Origin: Pyricularia pennisetigena
Lineage: Eukaryota; Ascomycota; Sordariomycetes; Magnaporthales; Pyriculariaceae
Assembly: GCF_004337985.1 (NCBI RefSeq)
Contig: NW_021940918.1
Coordinates: 1,674,001-1,738,000, forward strand
Length of the DNA stretch: 64,000 nt
Direction of reading: 5' to 3'
Shown here: positions 57,820-64,000 of the stretch, one piece after another
How the letters are laid out: each line of letters opens with the position of its first letter
How positions within the stretch are numbered: position 1 is the first letter of the stretch
Position numbers and translations under genes: made by a program
The notes under the pieces: generated by a model
Databases searched by the model: none
Told to the model about the DNA's origin: nothing
Seen by the model: the letters and a program-made list of their open reading frames with translations, nothing else

Positions 57820-59357
57820 ATGGCGAGTGTACGTCTTCAATTCCCTCCTATTAAGCGCCTTCTTCCACGTGCCCTGGTCTGTCTCTTTCTCGGCAGACCT
57901 GGAGACAAGAAAGCAAAAGCGGGGATTCGTTGACGACTGAAACTCCAAGATACGCGTCGACATCAGCACGGGATAAGTCGCACAAGCAAGCCTCGCACCG
58001 AGGAACAGAAGCTGCAGGAAATAGAAAAGATCAAAAAATACCGTCACTTGGAAGATCAATTGCGGAAAGAGGCATGTATATCAAACAATCAACCCATCGC
58101 CCAAACACACAACCTGGCACAGCAAACGTACGTCTAACATGGGTATCTGGCGGACCATCTCAGATCGCGGCCAACAACACTGCTCCTGAAGTATTCGTGC
58201 TTACATCTCGGCTGCTGCGACTCAATCCAGAGTATTATACAGTATGGAACGACCGCAGACGCTTGCTAATTTGTGGCTCATTGTCCGCGCCATCGGCTGG
58301 CTCGTCGCCCTCGAGGGCGTTGCCGACTTCTTCTCCGACAGACACTACCACACTGTCATCCGCCGCCTCATCCTTCTCTTCGTCGACCACGACCCAGCCA
58401 TACCACGACCCCCAGAAGACTGGGTTGAGTGGTACAACAGTTGATGATGGCATCAAGGCCCGGGAAGATACGATAAGATCCGAGCTAGCCTTCACAATAC
58501 CCCTGCTGATGGAGTTTCCGAAATGCTACTGGATCTGGAATTACCGGCTTTGGATCCTCGGAAAGGCCGTTGAGCTCTTGGACCGTGCGATTTCTCGTGG
58601 AATCTGGACTGAGGAACTTGGTCTCGTGGGCAAGATGTTGACGCGTGACCGCCGCAATTTTCATGCCTGGGGTTATCGCCGGCATGTTGTCGCGCAGCTG
58701 GAAAGCGCCGCGCTCAGTCCAGACGGGAAGTCGCCGGAGAGCCTTGTTGCCTCCGAGTTTGAATACACGTCCAAGATGATTCGCGTTGACCTATCCAACT
58801 TCTCGGCGTGGCACAACAGGAGCAAACTGATTCCAAGAATGTTAGATGAGCGCCAAGCGGATGATGATGCAAGACAAAAATTTCTGGAAGATGGTATGAT
58901 TTTTTTTTTTTTTAATTTTTATTCTTCTACGTCGCTCAACAATTGGAAATTAGTCGATACTGACAATGCATACGCAGAACTTAATCTCGTTCGAGAGGCA
59001 CTGAATGTTGGCCCTGAAGACCAGTCTTTGTGGTACTACCACCAATTCCTGATGCTCAATCTCTTCGACGCAGTCGATTCAAGCGCTATTGCGCCAAACT
59101 TGAATGTCCCGGAGCGAGTCGCATACGTGACTCGTGAGCTGGACGATATTAAGGACCTACTTGAGGACTACGATGATATCAAGTGGCTGTACGAAGCGCT
59201 CCTCGAGTACACCATTGCCCTGGCAAAGCTGGAGAGCCGGAAGCTCAGTGAGCACGAGACTGAACAACTCAGGGGCTGGCTCGTGAAGCTTCAAGAGCTT
59301 GATCCCACGAGAAAAGGGAGATGGGGAGACATGAGGAGCGAACTGGGCTTATCATGA
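57820..59357 (+). CDS. BET4: Rab geranylgeranyltransferase, alpha subunit
   Basis: Exons 57820-57828 (9 nt), 57967-58071, 58164-58893 and 58978-59357 give 407 residues. The start (MAS-HGISRTSKPRTEEQ) matches the family N-terminus only after splicing a three-codon first exon. Intron 2 seems to use a GC donor (GAG|GCATGT) with branch CTAAC and a CAG acceptor; other donors break the frame. Five PFTA repeats are visible: LRLNPEYYTVWNDRR, FPKCYWIWNYRLW, DRRNFHAWGYRRHVV, DLSNFSAWHNRSKLI and GPEDQSLWYYHQFLM. With the beta subunit and Rab escort protein it transfers geranylgeranyl groups to Rab C-terminal cysteines for vesicle traffic. A Ser/Thr/Pro-rich insertion between repeats 1 and 2 (about 75-120) is fungal-specific or partly intronic. 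Confidence 0.9.
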
Positions 59358-59470
59358 CAACCAAGCCAAAATACGAAGATTTGGTATACAGAAACGAGCA
59401 AACATTACTTCTCGATTCACAGCTAGAGGCCTATCAAACTCTGTCAGGGGTTGCCCGTGGGAAGAGAAGT

Positions 59471-61126
59471 CTATGCTTTACATTTTGCCAGTATCTTGCC
59501 AGCATTGACTCCGACAAGGCCATCAAAATATGCAAGAACCGTGTCCAACGGTAGCATATCCATTAGACCCAATGTTGGACTGGTGCTCCGCAGCGCGCGG
59601 CCGCCAAACAGCGCTCTCACGTACAACGATTTGTCAGCCTTCTTCCTCCAGAGCTCAAAGACGATCTCGGAACCCATACCCGGCCACAGCATCTCATCCA
59701 GCTGGAGCACCGACAAGACCCTACTCAATGAGCCATCATGCGCAACGTTGTGCCTCATAAGAACAGTGCCTTTTCCCTCGGAAGCCTCCCGCAAATTGGC
59801 GGCTAGCTCAGCAATCCAGACACCAATACTCGCCACACTAGCGTCAAGTGAGGTCGAGGAGCCGCGATAGATATGGGCATACTCCCAGTGTCCGAAGCGG
59901 TAAACCTGATCTGCAAGTTCTTGTGTGACACAGCGTGATTCATCGCCAATCTTGCACGGAAACGGCTTGGCGTGACACTGCCGGGCAGAAAGGTTGTCGA
60001 AGTAATGATCTAGGCTCTTGTGGAAACCGGCGTCGTTTGCCGGAACACCCGAGATACTGTCAAGAGTCGCGTACAGGGGCGCCGCGGCTGTGAGGTGGTC
60101 GGCCCAAGCTCGGTTACTGGGCGACTGGATGTCGTTGAATGCGTTGGATGCCGCTGGGCAGGGATACTGCGGTTCTAGGGAATCGATGTTGGCTGCTTGG
60201 ATGGTGACGCCCACCGGGTTCACCGTGGTATCATCGCCCCACGCTCCTGCGATCAAGGACCCGGAAACTTGGCTTGTTATCACGTTTTGCGTGACCCTGT
60301 ACCGAACCTTGTGTCTCCAGCCATCACCCTCGGCCTTGTTGGGCAAGAAACCCAAGAGTTCGCCGTAGACTTCATAGACATCCTTTCCATGCTTCCAAGA
60401 GTCATCTAGGCCTCCTGCAGTTATCTGCGGGAACTGGCACGTTCCGACCCAGCCCGACGGGACAAATGGGTTTATGGAAGAGATGGTGTTTTTCCAGTAA
60501 ACCTTTGCGGGCGGGGAAGAGCTGGGCTGGAAAGATTGGCCGTAGAAAAAGAGGCCCTGGTCGTCGCAATTCCAGTTGTAGGGTTCGACTGGGAATGCGT
60601 TCGAGGCGTAGGGTGTCCTCTTGTGGTGACGTTGAATCTGCAGGTGCAGACTAAATCAGTACAAGTGGGCAAAGTCCAAACAGGGCTGGATACAGTAATT
60701 GCAGAGGTACCCCAGTGTCAAGTGGGGGCGGGTCGGTTGGTCACTTACAATCTCCACATACTGCAGCTCAAAATCCGTCGAGGGTTGCGCGTAATCCTGC
60801 GCCCGCACATGAGGCATGTTGCACCAGTTGTAACCGTCATCCTGCCACACGCCTGACGGGTCGAACGTGAATTTGGGCACCCCGTCGCCGTCGACTACGG
60901 CCGTGAGGTTGTTGTACGCCGTCTGGCCGGACGGGTACCAACCCACGTCGACGCCGCCGACGATGACGGGCTGGGCGACCGCCGAATGGCTCGCGGGCCC
61001 GGCTACGGTAACGGTCAAGAAGAGCGACTTGGACCGCATCTTAGCGACGAGGAGGAGGAAGAGCAGCGCGCCGGTGGCTAACACCACGCGGCTGCGCGCC
61101 CTGACGAGGCCGTGAGGGACAGCCAT
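59471..61126 (-). CDS. Histidine acid phosphatase, membrane-anchored (branch 2 histidine phosphatase)
   Basis: Exons 60749-61126 and 59471-60637 (minus) give 514 residues. An N-terminal signal anchor (RVVLATGALLFLLLVAKM, about 13-30) predicts a secretory-pathway, type II topology. The phosphatase core has IQRHHKRTPYAS (Arg129-His130, the catalytic RH region, in the RHHKRTP form instead of RHGxRxP) and the distal catalytic VAHDGSLSRVL (His426-Asp427). Pairs of Cys (WNC, QC/FPC, RC) suit extracellular disulfides. The intron falls exactly before the RH motif. This RHHKRTP subgroup is widespread in fungi and related to acid phosphatases and 2-phosphoxylose phosphatase; its substrate is not known. 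The gene converges with BET4, only 113 nt apart, so the 3' UTRs probably overlap. Confidence 0.88.
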
Positions 61127-61949
61127 CCATCATATATATATATATATATATATATAACTGACAAAAAAGAAAATCGGTAATCTTGGCCCTCTTAGCTGTT
61201 CCTGCCTCTCAGGTGTCGTCACTCCGACCCGTGCTCAAAGACACGGCTGTGAAAGGAGGATGGGTGGGTGTGGTCCGGATTCGATGTGGGGACGGATGAG
61301 AGATTATGGGGTGCCATTTTTCTTTTCTCCAAGTTTAGTTCTATTCGAATGGCTAGCCTCGCGCTTACAGCAGACACGTGCTCGCACTGGATTTCCAATA
61401 TGGCCATTCGCCAATTGATTTTCATTGCTGGACTATTACATAGATTCGGTCATATGTTACACAGGGTGAGGCACTTCAGCAGCGGCAGGACACCAAGTTG
61501 GGTTCCTGGTCCTGTCTGTATCTTGTTTTGTTAACTTGGACCTTGCTGTAACCTCTTGACTGAGGGTGACTTTTAGCCCTTCTCTAGACGTATTTTACAC
61601 TGGTGACGATGGATGGGAACATAGGTGGCAGAAAGAACACTCATGTTGTAACCTCGTTACAAACGAGTTTATGACCAAGCTCACTATACACAAAAATGGT
61701 AGTGCAAGAATAATTTGATTTTTGAAGAGCGATTGTTGCTCATACAAAAGATTGAAAATCCATCCAACGTGAATTGGTTAGCAACATCTAGAATAACCAA
61801 TTTACAAAAGAAAGTGGGTAAAAATCTCGGATGGAAATGGGCTTTCAAGCATCAGATGGAACGGGGTGAAGAGAAAGAGAAAAAAAAATAAATCTAAAAA
61901 CTGAGAGCCGCACCATTCCGCAGGGTATAAGAGGCTAGTGAATAAACGT

Positions 61950-61982
<33 letters not shown>

Positions 61983-62298
61983 CGCTGAAAAGACGATAAA
62001 GATTAAGTGTATGGTAATATAAAAGGCAATCGTTATATACACTCCTAAACGGGGTATGTACAAATACCTCCATAAGATGGACAGACATCCGACATACACA
62101 TATATTGGAAGAAAATGGAAAAGCCCCTCGCCCAACGCCAAATCCATGCAATACTAGAGATAATCACATTGGGCAAATTGTGAGAAACAAAAAGCAACCC
62201 AGATTTAATAAAAGAAACAAAAGACTTTGTCGTTTCTTGAAAAGGGTAAGCAAATGCTTAAAAGCCAGGTGAGTGGTCAAATGACCTCACTACAATCT
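61127..62298. other. Intergenic region between phosphatase and SNARE genes
   Basis: About 1.2 kb: a TA dinucleotide run (61134-61155) directly upstream of the phosphatase start, the phosphatase promoter, and the SNARE 3' flank with a T30 tract (61953-61982). No gene is recognised. Confidence 0.55.
61134..61155. repeat. (TA)11 microsatellite upstream of the phosphatase
   Basis: Alternating TA about 10 nt before the phosphatase ATG, probably in its leader or core promoter. It is likely length-variable. Confidence 0.95.
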
Positions 62299-63199
62299 TC
62301 ACTTGAAGATGGCAATCAACAGCACAAGAATGACAATCAAAGCAATGATGATTCCCATCTGCTTCGTCTCCCCGGCGTTCCTGCTGATCCTTCCGACCTG
62401 CCTCCTGGCCCGGTCCAAGCTGCTCTGGTGGCGGTCGACGACGCGCTCGCTCTCATCCAGCATGGCAACCTGGCTGTCGAGCTCGTCACCGATCTGCATG
62501 CTCAGCTCCCGCTGCCGCGAGATGCTGGCCCCGAGCGCGTCGAGCTGCGCGTCCTGCTCCTCCATCACCCGCTGGTGGTACGCGTGAACCTGGACGTTGT
62601 CGAGCCCCTGTTCCTCGACCTGGTCGCGGAACGTCGGGCCCGAGTCAGGGTCGTCGCGGTAGGGCTGTCCCAGCAGGCCGGAACGCTGCGCCTCGAGGTC
62701 CTCGTCATCGCCCCTGCGACCGCCTGCCGCCATTGGGTTGTCCGAGAACCGGACCTGTTTCGCCCTGGAGCCGCCCGCCGGTACGGATTCGGCGGCTGCG
62801 AAGTCGGAAGCGAGGGATGGGTCATTAGGTGTGCTGTGAGCCACGGACGAGAAGCCGTGGAACTGGGATGTGAGGTCGTCGAGCTGCTTTTGGAGGGTGG
62901 GAAGAGAGTCTGCTATATCGAGGGCCTTGCTGCAAGGATTGTTAGCACGGAGGCAAAAACAGTTAAGAGCGTAACAACAAGCAATAGTTTCATCAAACAT
63001 ACTCTTCATCTCCTGCCTCTTCTAATCTCTTCTGTTCCTTCTCAAGCGCCTCCAACCCTTCGCGGAACTGGTCTAGCGACCGTGATATGTGACCATCCTG
63101 GCTGCCGGCGTCCACATTGAGACTCTGTGCCCGTTTCCTCTCCAGCAGGGAGAGCTTGATGTGGTCGGCGAGGAGAAAGAGAGCGTTTGGGTTTGACAT
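62299..63199 (-). CDS. SYN8: Qc-SNARE, syntaxin 8-like
   Basis: Exons 63003-63199 and 62299-62929 (minus) give 275 residues. The N-terminus (MSNPNALFLLADHIKLSLLE) is the helical N-terminal domain. A Gly/Asp-rich linker follows, then the SNARE motif at about 185-245 (MEEQDAQLDALGASISRQRE, LSMQIGDELDSQVAMLDESE) with the zero-layer Gln in ELDSQ. The protein ends in a single C-terminal membrane anchor (MGIIIALIVILVLLIAIF) followed directly by Lys. This fits a Qc-SNARE of the Syn8/syntaxin 8 type acting in endosome fusion. The 73-nt intron has a GTATGT donor and a CAG acceptor. Confidence 0.92.
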
Positions 63200-63742
63200 T
63201 TCGATTGACGGAGTGCGGATGCTGGGCGTTACGATAGGGATTTGGCTCCAGGCCTATATCGCTATGCGTGCGGATTGATAAAAGAATCCTGAAATTGATC
63301 GACTTTGGCGGGGAGCAGCGGGAGAAAAAGCAGAACGTTGGTAGACAGTAGACCGAGCGGTAGAAGGGAGCGATTATTTGGTCAAAGATTCGTACGAGAT
63401 GACGGAGCACACAGATGTTGTTGACGGAATATCTGCCTGCGGGCGCATGTGCCGCATTACGTCGGCAACGAATTGATGCACGGCAGAACATGGAGCATCC
63501 TGGCTTGCCTGGATGCTTGGATACAGGCACCAGTGATTTTCAGGGTTAGGGTCTTCATCTCCTTAGGCTCACTCCTGAGAAACATTAGTCTCGGCTAAGA
63601 AGGTACCTTACCTTAGATAGACACATAAACCATGCAGAGGGATGCGGCTAACAGATAGACGCTGAAAATTATTTTTGAATCGTACATAAACAATTAACGC
63701 CAGTCGCGTGAACGCCTTTATCAAATAGTTACTTTTTCATCA
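63200..63742. other. Intergenic region between SNARE and HAS1
   Basis: About 540 nt holding the SNARE promoter and the HAS1 3' flank. No gene is visible; the minus-strand frame at 63042-63530 is an overlap of the SNARE first exon and lacks a domain. Confidence 0.5.
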
Positions 63743-64000
63743 TTATCGCCTCTTCCCATATGTACCACCTTGCCTGGGTTGACTCCCGTATGCTCTCCTT
63801 CCTCCAGCCTTCTTGTCCTTGCTCATGCTCGCACCAAGTTGAATGTCCACTCGTGGCGGTGTTGCAAAGCCAAAGCTCTTGGCAACCTTTGCCAGATCCA
63901 ATTTGTTTATGTCAAACACAGACCGCAGGCTGTGGCTAGCATAGGCATGCAGATATGACCTGAACCCGTCCTTGGCGCTCGAGTTCAAGTAGTAGTTCTT
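63743..64000 (-). CDS. HAS1: ATP-dependent RNA helicase HAS1, C-terminal part (cut by window end)
   Basis: Only the last 85 codons are in the window; the gene continues past 64000. The visible end reads [20 protein letters not shown], then [36 protein letters not shown] and a basic Gly/Arg tail, matching the conserved C-terminal extension of Has1/DDX18. This DEAD-box helicase works in 40S and 60S subunit biogenesis in the nucleolus. No helicase core motif lies within the window. Confidence 0.9.
   Translation of the reverse strand, partial: KNYYLNSSAKDGFRSYLHAYASHSLRSVFDINKLDLAKVAKSFGFATPPRVDIQLGASMSKDKKAGGRRAYGSQPRQGGTYGKRR

Noticed and set aside
62227..63120. 297-codon plus-strand frame opposite the SNARE gene
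   Set aside because: Shadow of the SNARE coding strand; it crosses the well-supported intron and has no domain.

Overview
This window is nuclear DNA of a filamentous ascomycete (Pezizomycotina), most likely a Sordariomycete and possibly Magnaporthales. I judge this from short 50-220 nt introns with GTRNGT...CTRAC...YAG signals, compact eukaryotic genes without operons, and the gene set: an acuK/ERT1-type gluconeogenesis activator, a Yap1/AP-1 bZIP, an ExgD-type GH5 glucosidase, FMP52, a DFN-type YANK kinase, and an Ama1-like APC/C activator with an in-frame TAG. The species is not resolved. The assembly has a 32-N gap (23031-23062) and a single N (39324).

Layout: 1-5351 gene-poor; 5352-6919 C2H2 zinc-finger regulator (+); 8471-9401 DsbA/FrnE-like oxidoreductase (+); 9900-10832 TFIIE beta (-); 11937-12597 cytochrome b5 (-); 14007-15175 F-actin capping protein alpha (-); 15786-17058 branched-chain 2-oxoacid dehydrogenase E1 beta (-), divergent from 17772-20092 GH5 glucan beta-glucosidase (+); 21234-23677 MFS transporter (+); 27540-29852 acuK-type regulator (+); 30353-31197 riboflavin kinase (-); 31969-32685 FMP52 (-); 33387-34107 RING protein (+); 34360-34728 small mitochondrial-type protein (-); about 5 kb without genes; 39926-42146 YANK/STK32 kinase (+); 43321-45225 AP-1 bZIP (-); 48415-49855 BSD-domain protein (+); 50131-50860 TSR2 (-); 51627-52496 DUF829/TMEM53-like hydrolase (+); 53154-55858 Ama1-like APC/C activator (-); 56898-57425 GNAT acetyltransferase (+); 57820-59357 Rab geranylgeranyltransferase alpha (+); 59471-61126 histidine acid phosphatase (-); 62299-63199 Qc-SNARE (-); 63743-64000 C-terminus of the HAS1 RNA helicase (-, runs off the window).

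Most genes are housekeeping or regulatory and do not form a cluster. Exon-intron structures were derived by hand: each join keeps the reading frame and uses GT-AG splice sites, except one probable GC-AG intron.

The most interesting item is the Ama1/Cdc20-family gene (53154-55858). A TAG codon at 54204-54206 sits where the family has a conserved Trp (TGG). The next 350 codons stay open and end in the Ile-Arg tail typical of APC/C activators. The A of the TAG lies in the small loop of a predicted mRNA hairpin and has a 5' U. This is the configuration described for sexual-stage A-to-I mRNA editing in Sordariomycetes, so the full-length protein may be made only after UAG is recoded to UGG. The noncoding DNA also carries many very long A/T homopolymers (up to 58 nt).
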